64,000 nt of DNA from Burkholderia sp. BCC0322 (GTDB taxonomy: Bacteria; Pseudomonadota; Gammaproteobacteria; Burkholderiales; Burkholderiaceae). Where the stretch lies: assembly GCF_902833045.1 (NCBI RefSeq), contig NZ_CADFDU010000006.1, positions 248,001 to 312,000 on the forward strand, written 5' to 3'. The position numbers and the translations under genes were made by a program. Every line of letters begins with the position of its first letter. Position 1 is the first letter of the stretch. Below, one piece after another: positions 28,388 to 38,295 of the stretch. A model generated the notes under the pieces. That model was given only the letters and a program-made list of their open reading frames with translations, made no database searches and was not told the origin of the DNA.

Positions 28388-30811
28388 ATGTCAGGCACCC
28401 AACTTCTCCCGCCGGAACGCATCACGCTCCCGCTGCTGCCGCTGCGGGATGTCGTCGTTTTCCCGCACATGGTGATTCCGCTCTTCGTGGGCCGGCCGAA
28501 ATCGATCAAGGCCCTCGAAGCAGCGATGGAAGGCGGCAAGCACATCATGCTCGTCGCCCAGAAAACCGCGGCCAAGGACGAACCGACCGAAAAGGACATG
28601 TACGAGGTCGGTTGTATCGCCAACATCCTGCAGATGCTGAAGCTGCCGGACGGCACCGTGAAGGTGCTCGTCGAGGGCCTGCAGCGCGCGAAGGCGTTGT
28701 CGATCGAAGAACAGGAGACGCAATTCTCCTGCGAAGTGATGCCGCTCGAGCCCGATCACGCCGACAGCGCTGAAACGGAAGCGCTGCGCCGTGCGATCGT
28801 GTCGCAGTTCGACCAGTACGTGAAGCTGAACAAGAAGATCCCGCCGGAGATCCTCACGTCGCTGTCGGGCATCGATGAAGCAGGCCGTCTCGCCGACATG
28901 ATCGCCGAGCGACTGCCGCTGAAGCTCGACCAGAAGCAGCACATCCTCGAGATGTTCCCGGTTATCGAGCGCCTCGAGCACCTGCTCGCGCAGCTCGAAG
29001 CCGAGATCGACATCCTGCAGGTCGAGAAGCGCATCCGCGGGCGCGTGAAGCGCCAGATGGAAAAGAGCCAGCGCGAGTACTACCTGAACGAACAGGTCAA
29101 GGCGATCCAGAAGGAGTTGGGCGAAGGCGAAGAGGGTGCCGATCTCGAGGAACTCGAGAAGCGCATCAACGCCGCGCGCATGCCGAAGGAAGCCAAGAAG
29201 AAGGCCGATGCCGAGCTGAAGAAGCTGAAGCTGATGTCGCCGATGTCGGCGGAAGCGACCGTCGTGCGCAACTACATCGACACGCTGATCGGCCTGCCGT
29301 GGCGCAAGAAGAGCAAGGTCAACAACGACCTGTCGAACGCCGAGCAGGTGCTCGACGAGGATCACTTCGGCCTCGAGAAGGTGAAGGAACGGATCCTCGA
29401 GTATCTCGCGGTGCAACAGCGCGTCGACAAGGTCAAGGCGCCGATCCTGTGTCTCGTCGGGCCCCCGGGCGTCGGCAAGACCTCGCTCGGCCAGTCGATC
29501 GCCCGTGCGACGAACCGCAAGTTCGTCCGGATGGCGCTCGGCGGCGTGCGTGACGAAGCCGAGATCCGTGGCCACCGCCGTACGTACATCGGTTCGATGC
29601 CGGGCAAGATCCTGCAGAGCCTCACGAAGGTCGGCGTGCGCAATCCGCTCTTCCTGCTCGACGAAGTCGACAAGATGGGTATGGATTTCCGCGGCGATCC
29701 GTCGTCGGCGCTGCTCGAAGTGCTCGATCCGGAACAGAACCACACGTTCGCCGACCACTACATCGAAGTCGACTTCGACCTGTCGGACGTGATGTTCGTC
29801 GCGACGTCGAACTCGCTGAACATCCCGCCGCCGCTGCTCGACCGGATGGAAGTGATCCGTCTGTCGGGTTACACGGAAGACGAGAAGGTCAGCATCGCGC
29901 AGCGTTACCTGCTGCCGAAGCAGAAGAAGAACAACGGCCTGAAGGAAGGCGAGATCGAAGTCACCGAGCAGGCGATCCGCGACATCATCCGCTACTACAC
30001 GCGCGAAGCCGGTGTGCGCTCGCTCGAGCGGGAAGTGTCGAAGATCTGCCGCAAGGTCGTGAAGATGCTGCTGCTGAAGAAGGCATCGGGCGCGATCAAG
30101 GTCGACGGCGAAAACCTCGATACGTTCCTCGGCGTACGCAAGTACGACTTCGGCCTTGCCGCGAAGGAAAACCAGGTCGGTCAGGTGACGGGCCTCGCGT
30201 GGACGGAAGTCGGTGGCGATCTGCTGACGATCGAAGCCGCGGTGATGCCGGGCAAGGGCAACGTGATCCGTACGGGTTCGCTCGGCGACGTGATGAAGGA
30301 GTCGGTCGAAGCGGCGCGTTCGGTCGTGCGCTCGCGTTCGCGTCGTCTGGGCATCAAGGACGAAGCGTTCGAAAAGCAGGACATCCACATCCACGTGCCG
30401 GAAGGCGCGACGCCGAAGGACGGTCCGTCCGCCGGCGGTGCGATGACGACCGCGCTGGTATCGGTGCTGACGGGTATCCCCGTGCGTGCCGATGTCGCGA
30501 TGACGGGCGAAATCACGCTGCGTGGTGAAGTCCTGCCGATCGGCGGCCTGAAGGAGAAACTGCTCGCCGCGCATCGCGGCGGCATCAAGCTCGTGCTGAT
30601 CCCGGAAGAGAACGTGAAGGATCTCGCCGAGATTCCGGACAACGTGAAGAACGCGATCGAGATCGTGCCGGTCCGCTGGATCGACAAGGTGCTGGAACTC
30701 GCGCTCGAGCGTTCGCCGACCCCGCTGCCGCCTGAAGAAGAGGCGAAGGCGGCGGCACCGGTCGCTGATGCAGCGAAGGATGCCGGCTCGACGGAATTCG
30801 TCAAGCACTAA
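28388..30811 (+). CDS. lon: ATP-dependent protease Lon
   Basis: An 807-residue soluble Lon A protease. It contains an N-terminal substrate-binding domain ([19 protein letters not shown]), a long coiled-coil, an AAA+ module with Walker [10 protein letters not shown] and Walker [11 protein letters not shown], and a C-terminal protease domain with the catalytic serine in [10 protein letters not shown] and the lysine in [14 protein letters not shown]. The C-terminal tail is Ala/Glu-rich. It is separated from clpX by 198 bases holding a possible terminator, so it is probably transcribed from its own promoter; I could not identify a sigma-32 site. Confidence 0.98.
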   Translation: MSGTQLLPPERITLPLLPLRDVVVFPHMVIPLFVGRPKSIKALEAAMEGGKHIMLVAQKTAAKDEPTEKDMYEVGCIANILQMLKLPDGTVKVLVEGLQRAKALSIEEQETQFSCEVMPLEPDHADSAETEALRRAIVSQFDQYVKLNKKIPPEILTSLSGIDEAGRLADMIAERLPLKLDQKQHILEMFPVIERLEHLLAQLEAEIDILQVEKRIRGRVKRQMEKSQREYYLNEQVKAIQKELGEGEEGADLEELEKRINAARMPKEAKKKADAELKKLKLMSPMSAEATVVRNYIDTLIGLPWRKKSKVNNDLSNAEQVLDEDHFGLEKVKERILEYLAVQQRVDKVKAPILCLVGPPGVGKTSLGQSIARATNRKFVRMALGGVRDEAEIRGHRRTYIGSMPGKILQSLTKVGVRNPLFLLDEVDKMGMDFRGDPSSALLEVLDPEQNHTFADHYIEVDFDLSDVMFVATSNSLNIPPPLLDRMEVIRLSGYTEDEKVSIAQRYLLPKQKKNNGLKEGEIEVTEQAIRDIIRYYTREAGVRSLEREVSKICRKVVKMLLLKKASGAIKVDGENLDTFLGVRKYDFGLAAKENQVGQVTGLAWTEVGGDLLTIEAAVMPGKGNVIRTGSLGDVMKESVEAARSVVRSRSRRLGIKDEAFEKQDIHIHVPEGATPKDGPSAGGAMTTALVSVLTGIPVRADVAMTGEITLRGEVLPIGGLKEKLLAAHRGGIKLVLIPEENVKDLAEIPDNVKNAIEIVPVRWIDKVLELALERSPTPLPPEEEAKAAAPVADAAKDAGSTEFVKH

Positions 30812-30847
30812 GCATTGGGACGCCGTTCTTTCTGACGGTTGTTCACG

Positions 30848-30872
30848 AAACCCGCGGCGTGGCCGCGGGTTT
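30848..30872 (+). terminator. Terminator of lon
   Basis: A perfect 11-bp stem AAACCCGCGGC / GCCGCGGGTTT with a 3-base loop, followed by a run of T. It lies 36 bases after the lon stop codon. Confidence 0.93.
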
Positions 30873-30926
30873 TTTTATGCGTAGCCGAATCGTGCGCGCG
30901 AACGCTAAAAAATTCGCGTCAGGGCT

Positions 30927-30955
30927 TTGCAAAATGATCGGGGATGAATTAAACT
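30927..30955 (+). promoter_or_regulatory. Promoter of the tRNA-Val/tRNA-Asp unit
   Basis: -35 TTGCAA (30927-30932), 17-base spacer, -10 TAAACT (30950-30955). It is followed at once by TGCGGGC, a GC-rich discriminator of the kind linked to stringent control of stable RNA genes. The first tRNA begins about 50 bases after the expected start. Confidence 0.7.
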
Positions 30956-31014
30956 TGCGGGCTCGCTGGTTGTTGATGCCGAAACGCAGATCGCAGCCAG
31001 AACGAATCGGAAAC

Positions 31015-31090
31015 GGGTGCTTAGCTCAGCTGGTAGAGCGGCGCCCTTACAAGGCGTAGGTCGGGGGTTCGAACCCCTCAGCACCCACCA
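31015..31090 (+). tRNA. tRNA-Val (anticodon TAC)
   Basis: A 76-base tRNA with acceptor stem GGGTGCT/AGCACCC, discriminator A and encoded CCA. The anticodon loop CTTACAA carries TAC (valine). D arm TAGCTCAGCTGGTAGAG and T arm GGGGTTCGAACCCC are intact. Confidence 0.98.
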
Positions 31091-31113
31091 GTTTCCTGAT
31101 TCAGCCAGACCAA

Positions 31114-31190
31114 GGAGCGGTAGTTCAGTCGGTTAGAATACCGGCCTGTCACGCCGGGGGTCGCGGGTTCGAGTCCCGTCCGCTCCGCCA
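31114..31190 (+). tRNA. tRNA-Asp (anticodon GTC)
   Basis: A 77-base tRNA with acceptor stem GGAGCGG/CCGCTCC, discriminator G and encoded CCA. The anticodon loop CTGTCAC carries GTC (aspartate). It follows tRNA-Val by 23 bases and shares its promoter and terminator. Confidence 0.98.
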
Positions 31191-31192
31191 AA

Positions 31193-31229
31193 AAATGAAA
31201 AAGCCCGCCTTGTGCGGGCTTTTTCATTT
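31193..31229 (+). terminator. Terminator of the tRNA-Val/Asp unit
   Basis: A perfect 16-bp stem (AAATGAAAAAGCCCGC / GCGGGCTTTTTCATTT) with the loop CTTGT, starting three bases after the tRNA-Asp CCA end. Confidence 0.92.
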
Positions 31230-31344
31230 GCGTTTCCGGTTGCGCCCGCTCGCGGGCGCGTGACTGCGGGGCGGAGGGCGCGGCGTCCGGTGGGACTCGA
31301 AGGGCCGCGCTTGCAAGTGCAGCCTCGGCCTGCGGGATGCAGGC

Positions 31345-31406
31345 GACTCGTCCGCTCCGTCAAACAAACGACGATGCCCGCCTTGTGCGGGAATTTTCGT
31401 TTTGCG
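31345..31406 (+). repeat. Degenerate copy of the tRNA-Asp 3' end plus its terminator
   Basis: GACTCGTCCGCTCCGTCAAA resembles the T-arm and acceptor end of the tRNA-Asp 170 bases upstream (GAGTCCCGTCCGCTCCGCCA). As in the intact locus, a hairpin with the same core CCCGC-CTTGT-GCGGG and a T-rich end follows shortly after. The rest of the tRNA is not recognisable. It may be a decayed second tRNA-Asp or the far end of a lost integrated element. Confidence 0.6.
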
Positions 31407-31509
31407 CACCCGGTTGTCGCGTTGCACTCGCCGCCAACACGTCTGCTTTTCTCCCGTCCCACCCCGTATGTTGTAATATCGGTCGTTTTGTCCAATTTTC
31501 CCGTCACGC

Positions 31510-33444
31510 ATGCTCGATTTCTTCCGTAATCACCAGCGCCTGATGATGGCGCTCCTGCTCCTGATCGTGTTGCCGGGGCTGGGTTTCGTCGGGATCCAAG
31601 GCTTCCGCGGCTTCTTCGACGATAGCGCGAACGTCGCGGCAGTCAACGGGCACAAGATCACGCGGGTCGAATTCGACGGCGCGTTCCGCCAGCAGATCGA
31701 CCAGGCGCGTCAGGCGCTCGGCGGGCAGTTCGACATCAAGATGTTCGATACGCCCGAGCACCGCAAGCAGGTGCTCGACGGCCTGATCCAGCAACGCGTG
31801 CTGGCCGACGAGACCCAACGTCTGCACCTGACCGCATCCGACAACGCCGTGCGCGACGCGCTGATGAGCGACCCGATGATCGCGTCGCTGAAGAAGCCCG
31901 ACGGTTCGATCGACGTCGAGCGCTATGCGCAACTGCTGTCGTTCCAGGGAATGACGCCCGAGCAGTATCAGGAGCGCGTGCGCTACAGCCTCTCGCTGCA
32001 GCAGATCCCGGCCAGCATCGTGTCGAGCGCATTCACGCCGAAGAGCCTCGCGCAACGCTTGTCCGAACTCGCCGCGCAGCAGCGCGAAGTGCAGGCGCTC
32101 GTGCTGAAGACGAGCGACTTCGCAGCGAAGGTCCAGCCGACCGATGCGCAGCTCGCCGCGTACTATGACGCGCACAAGCAGAGCTTCGCGACGCCGGAAA
32201 CCGCGACGATCCAGTACCTCGTCTATTCGCCGGCCGCAGCGGCCGCGAGCGCACAGCCGACCGACGCGGACATCAAGAAGTTCTACGACGACAACCCGAC
32301 GCACTTCCGCACCGAAGCGCAGGTGCGCGTGAGTCACATCTTCATCGCCGCGCCGGGCAGCGCAAGCGCAGCCGACAAGGCAGCCGCAAAGGCGAAGGCA
32401 GAGCAACTGCTGGCCGACGTGAAGGCGCATCCGGACCAGTTCGCGCAGATCGCGCAGAAGAGCTCGCAGGACGCACCGTCGGCAGCGAAGGGCGGCGACC
32501 TCGGCTTCATCACGCGCGGCTCGACGGCGGGCGGCAAGGCGTTCGACGACGCCGCGTTCGCGCTGAAGCAGGGCGACGTGAGCGGCATCGTGCAGTCGGA
32601 TCTGGGCTTCCACATCCTGAAGGCAACGGAAGTGAAGCCGGCGGCCGTCAAGCCGTTCGCGGAAGTGAAGGACCAGATCGCGGCCGACCTGAAGCAGCAG
32701 TACGCATCGAAGGCGTTCACGGACAATGCAGAAGGCTTCACGTCCACCGTCTACGAAAAGGCGAAGACGCTGCAGCCGGCCGCGAACAAGTACAAGCTGA
32801 CGATCCAGACGGCCACCGTCACGCCGACGCCGAATCCGCAACTGCCGCCGACGAGCCCGCTGAACAATCCGAAGTTCCTGGCTGCCGTGTTCGCCAACGA
32901 CTCGGTGAAGAGCCAGAACAACACGCAGGCGATCGACGTCGGCAACAACACGCTGATCTCGGCGCGCGTGACCGACTACAAGCCGGCCGCCGTGCCTGCG
33001 CTCGACGCGATCAAGGACGTCGTGCGCCAGAAGGTCGTCGCCGAGCAGGCTGCGGAACTCGCGAAGAAGGACGGTGCGGCGAAGCTCGCCGAACTGCAGA
33101 AGTCGAAGTCGACCGACGGGTTCTCGGCCGCGCAGAAGGTGTCGCGCACGCAGTCGCAGGGCCTGACGCCGGCCGCACTGAGCGCCGTGTACAAGGTCGA
33201 CGCGAAGACGCTGCCGGCTTACGTCGGTGTCGATCTCGGTGCGGATGGCTACGCGATCTACCGCGTGAATGCGGTGATCCCGGGTTCGGCGGTCGATCCG
33301 CAGCAACTGGCCGCCGCGCAGCAGCAGATGGCGCAGGTCGACGCGCAGAGCGAAGGCGAAGCGTATCTCGCCGCGCTGCGCGATCGTTCGAAGGTGAAGC
33401 TGTACGGCTCGACGGCCAGCCAGTCGCAGGACGGCGACAACTGA
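31510..33444 (+). CDS. ppiD: Periplasmic folding chaperone PpiD-like (SurA-N and parvulin domains)
   Basis: A 644-residue inner-membrane-anchored chaperone for exported proteins. A single membrane helix lies at about 11-32 after the basic start MLDFFRNHQRL. The SurA-like N-terminal domain follows (AAVNGHKITRVEFDGAFRQQ), then a parvulin domain at about 270-370 (RVSHIFIAAPG, GGDLGFITRGS, QSDLGFHILKATE). The C-terminal 250 residues contain a Pro/Asn linker. The lon-tRNA-ppiD order is common in beta-proteobacteria. Parvulin activity of PpiD is often weak; the chaperone role is the safer statement. Confidence 0.94.
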   Translation: MLDFFRNHQRLMMALLLLIVLPGLGFVGIQGFRGFFDDSANVAAVNGHKITRVEFDGAFRQQIDQARQALGGQFDIKMFDTPEHRKQVLDGLIQQRVLADETQRLHLTASDNAVRDALMSDPMIASLKKPDGSIDVERYAQLLSFQGMTPEQYQERVRYSLSLQQIPASIVSSAFTPKSLAQRLSELAAQQREVQALVLKTSDFAAKVQPTDAQLAAYYDAHKQSFATPETATIQYLVYSPAAAAASAQPTDADIKKFYDDNPTHFRTEAQVRVSHIFIAAPGSASAADKAAAKAKAEQLLADVKAHPDQFAQIAQKSSQDAPSAAKGGDLGFITRGSTAGGKAFDDAAFALKQGDVSGIVQSDLGFHILKATEVKPAAVKPFAEVKDQIAADLKQQYASKAFTDNAEGFTSTVYEKAKTLQPAANKYKLTIQTATVTPTPNPQLPPTSPLNNPKFLAAVFANDSVKSQNNTQAIDVGNNTLISARVTDYKPAAVPALDAIKDVVRQKVVAEQAAELAKKDGAAKLAELQKSKSTDGFSAAQKVSRTQSQGLTPAALSAVYKVDAKTLPAYVGVDLGADGYAIYRVNAVIPGSAVDPQQLAAAQQQMAQVDAQSEGEAYLAALRDRSKVKLYGSTASQSQDGDN

Positions 33445-33463
33445 GCGTCGTTTCGCACGCAAC

Positions 33464-33495
33464 AAAAAAGAGCCCCGCTTCATGCGGGGCTTTTT
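33464..33495 (+). terminator. Terminator of ppiD
   Basis: AGCCCCGC (33471-33478) pairs with GCGGGGCT (33484-33491), loop TTCAT, with an A-run before and a T-run after. Because it is flanked on both sides it could also stop the convergent arylesterase gene. Confidence 0.9.
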
Positions 33496-33517
33496 GTTTT
33501 CCGGCGGGGCGGCGGCG

Positions 33518-34192
33518 TCAGCCGCGCGGCTTGCCGAGCAGCGGTTTCAGCGCCGGCCAGACGTTGTCGAGCAGAATGCCCTGCGCCTGCTGCGCGGGAT
33601 GCATCTGGTCGGCCTGGAACATCTCGGGCTTGTTCTCGATGCCGGCCAGCAGGAACGGTACGAGCGGCACGCCGAGATCCTTCGACAGCCGCGTGTAGAC
33701 CGCGTGGAACTTCTGCGTGTAGTCGGGGCCGTAGTTGGGTGGCACATACATGCCGACCAGTACGACCTTGGCCTGTGCCTGCCGCGCGCCGGCGATGATG
33801 TCGCGCAGGTTCTGCTCGGTCGTTGCGAGCGGCACGCCGCGCAGCGCATCGTTCGAACCGAGTTCGACGACGACGACCGACGGCTTGAGTCGCTGCAGCA
33901 CCGCGGGCAGCCGCGCGCGGCCGCCGCTCGTGGTGTCGCCGCTGACGCTGGCGTTCGCGACGCTATAATCGATTCGCTCGGTCGTGAGGCGTTGCCGCAG
34001 CAACGCCACCCAGCCGGTGTCGCGCGGCAGCCCGTATTCGGCCGACAGGCTGTCGCCGAGCACGACGATCACGGGCTGTCCCGATGTCGCGGCCGGTGTC
34101 GTCGCGGCACGTGCCGGCACGGTGGCGGCCAGCAGGGTGCCCAGCAGCGCGGCGATCGCCGCGCATCCTTTCCAGCGAAATGTCGTGTCCAT
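33518..34192 (-). CDS. Arylesterase/lysophospholipase-like GDSL hydrolase (TesA family)
   Basis: A 224-residue SGNH/GDSL hydrolase with a signal peptide (about 1-29, ending ARAA), so periplasmic like E. coli TesA. Block I is VVLGDSLSAEYGL (Ser48), block III is ELGSNDALRG and block V is ADQMHP (Asp195, His198); the triad and oxyanion residues are complete. It is divergent from an ABC ATPase gene and the two start codons overlap in the sequence CATG. Substrates of this family are short acyl esters, thioesters and lysophospholipids; which one applies cannot be told. Confidence 0.92.
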   Translation of the reverse strand: MDTTFRWKGCAAIAALLGTLLAATVPARAATTPAATSGQPVIVVLGDSLSAEYGLPRDTGWVALLRQRLTTERIDYSVANASVSGDTTSGGRARLPAVLQRLKPSVVVVELGSNDALRGVPLATTEQNLRDIIAGARQAQAKVVLVGMYVPPNYGPDYTQKFHAVYTRLSKDLGVPLVPFLLAGIENKPEMFQADQMHPAQQAQGILLDNVWPALKPLLGKPRG

Positions 34193-34904
34193 GTTCAAAA
34201 TTACCGATCCGATCATCGAAGTCCATGACGTGTGCAAACGGGTCGCCGATGCAACGGGCGAGCTGACGATCCTCGACGGCATCACGCTCGCCGTGGCACC
34301 GGGCAGCAGCCTCGCGATCGTCGGCGCGTCGGGGTCGGGTAAATCGACGCTGCTCGGCCTGCTTGCAGGATTGGACAGCGCGACGAGCGGCACGGTTCGC
34401 CTGCTCGGTCGCCCGCTCGACCAGCTCGACGAGGATGCGCGCGCGGCGCTGCGCAACGGTGCTGTCGGGTTCGTGTTCCAGTCGTTCCAGTTGATGCCGC
34501 ACCTGACCGCGCTCGAGAACGTGATGCTGCCGCTCGAGCTGCAGGGGGGCATCAGCGCGCGTGAAGCAGCCGATCGTGCCCGGGCGCTGCTCGTGCAGGT
34601 CGGTCTCGGCGAACGCACCGCGCATTATCCGAAGCTGTTGTCCGGGGGCGAGCAGCAGCGTGTCGCGCTTGCGCGCGCATTCGTCACGCGCCCGGCGATC
34701 CTGTTCGCCGATGAGCCGACCGGCAGCCTTGATGCGGCCACGGGCCACGCGGTCATCGACCTGATGTTCGAACTGAACCGCACGCATGGCGCCACGCTCG
34801 TGCTCGTCACGCACGATGTCGAACTCGCACGCCGCTGCGCGACGACCGTGATGCTCGACGCCGGACGCATCGTCGCACCGCAAGCCGCGCAGCGCGGCGC
34901 CTGA
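34191..34904 (+). CDS. ABC transporter ATP-binding protein (YbbA/LolD-like)
   Basis: A 237-residue ATPase with Walker A GASGSGKST (about 45-53), signature LSGGEQQRVALA (about 146) and Walker B ILFADEPTGSLD. This is the MacB/LolD/YbbA subfamily, which works with FtsX-like permeases. In E. coli ybbA is divergent from tesA and followed by the permease gene ybbP. Here the divergent esterase is kept but no permease follows; pgi comes next on the other strand. The start at 34191 overlaps the esterase start; a GTG two codons upstream (34185) is an alternative. It may pair with a permease encoded elsewhere. Confidence 0.9.
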   Translation: MFKITDPIIEVHDVCKRVADATGELTILDGITLAVAPGSSLAIVGASGSGKSTLLGLLAGLDSATSGTVRLLGRPLDQLDEDARAALRNGAVGFVFQSFQLMPHLTALENVMLPLELQGGISAREAADRARALLVQVGLGERTAHYPKLLSGGEQQRVALARAFVTRPAILFADEPTGSLDAATGHAVIDLMFELNRTHGATLVLVTHDVELARRCATTVMLDAGRIVAPQAAQRGA

Positions 34905-34964
34905 ATTTTTCGGCCGGCCTTGCAGCCAGGGCTGCGTGGCCGGCATCGGCATGATGCCGATGGT

Positions 34965-36587
34965 TCAGCGCTTCAGCGCCGCACGGGCGCGCTCGATCAG
35001 CGCGGTGGTCGACGAGTCGTGCTTCGCCGGATCGAGCGACTCGGCCGACAAGTCGGCTTCCACCACCTTGCCGAGGATCTTGCCGAGCTCGACGCCCCAC
35101 TGGTCGAACGGATTGATGTCCCACACCGTTGCCTGCACGAGCACCTTGTGTTCGTACAGCGCGATCAGCGCGCCGAGCGTGCGCGGCGTCAGCGCGTCGA
35201 CCAGCAGCGTCGTCGTCGGGCGGTTGCCCGGGAACGTCAGGTGCGGCGCGAGCGCCTCCTTGCCCGGTCCTGCGACCTCGCGGGCTTCGTCGAGCGTGCG
35301 GCCGAGCATCAGTGCCTCGCTCTGTGCAAAGCAGTTCGCCAGCAGCTTCGGATGATGGCTCGCGAGCGGATGCTCGGGCGTCAGCACCGCGATGAAGTCG
35401 ATCGGCACGATCGTCGGCCCCTGATGCAGCATCTGGAAGAACGCATGCTGGCCGTTGGTGCCTGGCTCGCCCCATGTGACCGCCGACGTCGGGTAGTCGA
35501 CGAAGGTGCCGTCCAGGCGCGCGGATTTGCCGTTGCTCTCCATTTCGAGCTGTTGCAGGTATGACGGCAGGTAGTGCAGCGCTTCCGAATACGGTGCGAC
35601 GAGATAGCTCTGCGAACCGAAGAAATTCCGGTACCAGATGCCGATCAGGCCGAGCAGCACGGGCAGGTTGCGATCGAGCGGCGCTTCGCGGAAATGACGG
35701 TCCATGTCGTTCGCGCCGGCCAGCAACTCGTCGAACTGCTCGGGGCCGATCGCGATCATGATCGACAGGCCGACTGCCGACCACAGCGAATAGCGGCCGC
35801 CGACCCAGTCCCACATTTCGAACACGTTGTCCGCGGCGATGCCGAACTTCACGACTTCGGCCGGATTGGCCGACACGCCGACGAAGTGCTTCGCGAGCGC
35901 GTCCTCGGGGCAGCCGCGCGCGACGAACCAGTCGCGCAGCGAGCGTGCGTTCGTCATCGTTTCGAGCGTCGTGAAGGTCTTCGACACGATGATCGCGAGC
36001 GTTTCCTCGGGATCGACCTGTTCGAGCACGCGCGCCAGATCGGCACCGTCGACGTTCGACACGAAGTGCGTGGAGATTTCAGGCGTCGCGACGTGGTGCA
36101 GCGCATGCACGACCATCTTCGGCCCGAGATCGGAGCCGCCGATGCCGATGTTGATCACGTGGCGGATGCGCTTGCCGGTGTAGCCCGTCCACGTGCCGCT
36201 GCGCACGGCGCGCGCGAAGGTCGCCATCTTCGCGCGCTCGGCGCTGATCTGTGCGTGGAACGGCGCCTGCGGATCGGTCGCGCGCAGCGCGGTGTGCAGC
36301 GCGGCACGGCCTTCGGTCGGGTTGACGATCTCGCCCGCGAACATCGCGTCGCGGCGGGCTTCGACGCCCGCGTCGCGCGCGAGCTGTACGAGCAGGCGCA
36401 GCGTATCGTCGTTGATGCGGTTCTTCGAGAAATCAGCAGCGAGGCCGCCGCCCGCGAGCGTGAAGCGTTCGGCACGAGTCGGCGTGCGGTCGTTCTCCAG
36501 CGCGAACCAGTCGCGCAGGCGAGCATGGCGGATTTGCTCGAAGTGGGATTGAAGGGCAGTCCAGGCGGGGAGCGAATTCAGCGTCAT
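34965..36587 (-). CDS. pgi: Glucose-6-phosphate isomerase
   Basis: A 540-residue enzyme interconverting glucose 6-phosphate and fructose 6-phosphate. Family signatures are present: [12 protein letters not shown] for phosphate binding, [15 protein letters not shown], and near the C-terminus [11 protein letters not shown]. The ATG at 36587 (MTLNSLPAW) gives the normal Burkholderia length. It follows nnr on the same strand with a gap of 111 bases containing a GC-rich inverted repeat without a T-run. Confidence 0.97.
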   Translation of the reverse strand: MTLNSLPAWTALQSHFEQIRHARLRDWFALENDRTPTRAERFTLAGGGLAADFSKNRINDDTLRLLVQLARDAGVEARRDAMFAGEIVNPTEGRAALHTALRATDPQAPFHAQISAERAKMATFARAVRSGTWTGYTGKRIRHVINIGIGGSDLGPKMVVHALHHVATPEISTHFVSNVDGADLARVLEQVDPEETLAIIVSKTFTTLETMTNARSLRDWFVARGCPEDALAKHFVGVSANPAEVVKFGIAADNVFEMWDWVGGRYSLWSAVGLSIMIAIGPEQFDELLAGANDMDRHFREAPLDRNLPVLLGLIGIWYRNFFGSQSYLVAPYSEALHYLPSYLQQLEMESNGKSARLDGTFVDYPTSAVTWGEPGTNGQHAFFQMLHQGPTIVPIDFIAVLTPEHPLASHHPKLLANCFAQSEALMLGRTLDEAREVAGPGKEALAPHLTFPGNRPTTTLLVDALTPRTLGALIALYEHKVLVQATVWDINPFDQWGVELGKILGKVVEADLSAESLDPAKHDSSTTALIERARAALKR

Positions 36588-36698
36588 GGCGGTTCGAGTG
36601 AAGCGTGAATCGGGAGGAATGCCGCGCCGGCTCATCGGGATCGTAAGGCCGGCGGACGAGAGGGCCCGCCGTGCGGCGGGGCAGTCAGTATAGCGGCC

Positions 36699-38243
36699 TT
36701 ACGTGTCGGCGCGCGGCGGCGCGTAAAAAAGGCGATTGATCAGCGTGCGCACCATCGGCGCGAGTTCGCCGGCCGTGAGTCCGGCCGGGCCCGTGCCACG
36801 TTCGGTCAGCGTGTCGGCCGCGAGGCCGTGCAGGTAGACGCCCGCGAGCGCTGCTTCGTACGGGGCGACGCGCTGCGCGAGCAACGCGCCGATCAGGCCG
36901 CCGAGCACATCGCCGGTGCCGCCCGTGGCGAGCGCGGCGTTGCCGGTCGGATTGATCGTCACGCGGCCGTCGGGCGCCGCAATCACCGTGCCCGAGCCTT
37001 TCAGCACGACGTTCGCCGCATAACGAGCCGCGAGCGCCTGCGCGGTGGCCACGCGGTCGCGCTGGATCGTCGCCGTGTCGCTGCCGAGCAGCCGGGCGGC
37101 TTCGAGCGGATGCGGCGTCAGCACGCACGGATTGCCGCGCGTACCGCGCGTGGCGACGGCTGTCGCGAGATCGGCATGTGTCGCCACGAGGTTCAGCGCA
37201 TCGGCATCGAGCAGCGTCGCGACATCGTGTGCGAGCACGTCGCGCACGAGCGTCGCCGCAGCCTCGCGCGTGCCGAGCCCGCAGCCGGCCGCGATTGCGG
37301 TCATCGCGCCGAGATCGAGGCCGTCGGCCGGATGCAGCATCAGTTCGGGGAACGGCGGGTCGTACGGCGGCGCGCCGGCGCCGAGCAAGCCGACGTGCAC
37401 CTTGCCGGCGCCGGCGAACAGCGCGGCGCGGGCGGCCAGGATCGGCGCACCGCACATGCCCGTGTCGCCGCCGAGCACCGCGAGACTGCCGAACGTGCCC
37501 TTGTGAGACGCGAATGCGCGCGCGGGCATGGCGGCGGCGAATCGGGCGGGCGCGTTCAGCACGATGGCCGGCGCGGTGGGCGGCACGATGTCGAGCGATG
37601 CGACGTCGATCTCGCCGGCGAGATCGCGGCCTTCGCCGGTGTAGAGGCCAGGCTTCGCGGCGATGAAGGTGAGCGTATGGGTGGCGGCGACAGCGACGCC
37701 CGCGCCGACGATCTGGCCCGTATCGCTGTCGAGCCCGCTCGGCACATCGAGCGCAAGCACGTGGCCGCCGCTGCGCGCATGCGCGGCGATGCGCGCGGCC
37801 TGCTCGGCGAACGCGCCGTCGAGCGCGCGGCCGAGACCGATGCCGAACAGCCCGTCGACGACCCACGCATAGCCGTCCAGCGACGCGGGTGGCGTGGCCG
37901 ACAGCGGCACGCCGGCCGCGCGCGCGAGGCCGAGCGCCCATTGTGCGTCGTCCGGCTTCACCGGCATCGGCATCCACGCTTGCGTCGCGACGCCAAGCTG
38001 CTGGAGGTGGGCGGCGGCAACGAGCGCGTCGCCGCCGTTGTTGCCCGGGCCGACCGCGAACCACACGGGACGGTCATCGCCGGCCACGCGCGCCGACAGC
38101 CAGTGTGCGGCGGCGGCGCCGGCGCGGCCCATCAGCGTATGCGGCGGCAGTGCCGCCGCGGCATCGGCTTCGGCCATGCGCAGGTCGGCGACGCGCAGCA
38201 GCGCGATCGGATCGGAATCGGGGAGCGGGCGGGTAACGGTCAT
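36699..38243 (-). CDS. nnr: Bifunctional NAD(P)H-hydrate repair enzyme (epimerase + dehydratase)
   Basis: A 514-residue fusion that repairs hydrated NADH and NADPH. The N-terminal epimerase domain (about 1-220, YjeF-N) shows the nucleotide site VGPGNNGGDALVAAAHL. The C-terminal ADP-dependent dehydratase domain (about 235-505, ribokinase-like) contains GNPCVLTPHPLEAARLL and the catalytic region NAALATGGTGDVLGGLIGAL. The order is that of E. coli Nnr. It lies just downstream of the divergent-looking FAD oxidoreductase on the same strand, 52 bases after it. Confidence 0.95.
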   Translation of the reverse strand: MTVTRPLPDSDPIALLRVADLRMAEADAAAALPPHTLMGRAGAAAAHWLSARVAGDDRPVWFAVGPGNNGGDALVAAAHLQQLGVATQAWMPMPVKPDDAQWALGLARAAGVPLSATPPASLDGYAWVVDGLFGIGLGRALDGAFAEQAARIAAHARSGGHVLALDVPSGLDSDTGQIVGAGVAVAATHTLTFIAAKPGLYTGEGRDLAGEIDVASLDIVPPTAPAIVLNAPARFAAAMPARAFASHKGTFGSLAVLGGDTGMCGAPILAARAALFAGAGKVHVGLLGAGAPPYDPPFPELMLHPADGLDLGAMTAIAAGCGLGTREAAATLVRDVLAHDVATLLDADALNLVATHADLATAVATRGTRGNPCVLTPHPLEAARLLGSDTATIQRDRVATAQALAARYAANVVLKGSGTVIAAPDGRVTINPTGNAALATGGTGDVLGGLIGALLAQRVAPYEAALAGVYLHGLAADTLTERGTGPAGLTAGELAPMVRTLINRLFYAPPRADT

Positions 38244-38295
38244 CGCGGGGTCGTGGCGGCTGGCAAGGAGGCCGCCGGGGACGGGCCCGCGGCGG

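Noticed and set aside
33962-33968. TATAAT inside the arylesterase coding sequence, pointing to the ABC ATPase gene
   Set aside because: No -35 box and about 220 bases from the ATPase start; a chance match is likely, although a promoter for that gene must lie somewhere in this coding sequence.
36661-36681. GC-rich inverted repeat between nnr and pgi as a terminator
   Set aside because: It lacks a T-run on the minus strand and both genes run in the same direction; not enough support for a call.
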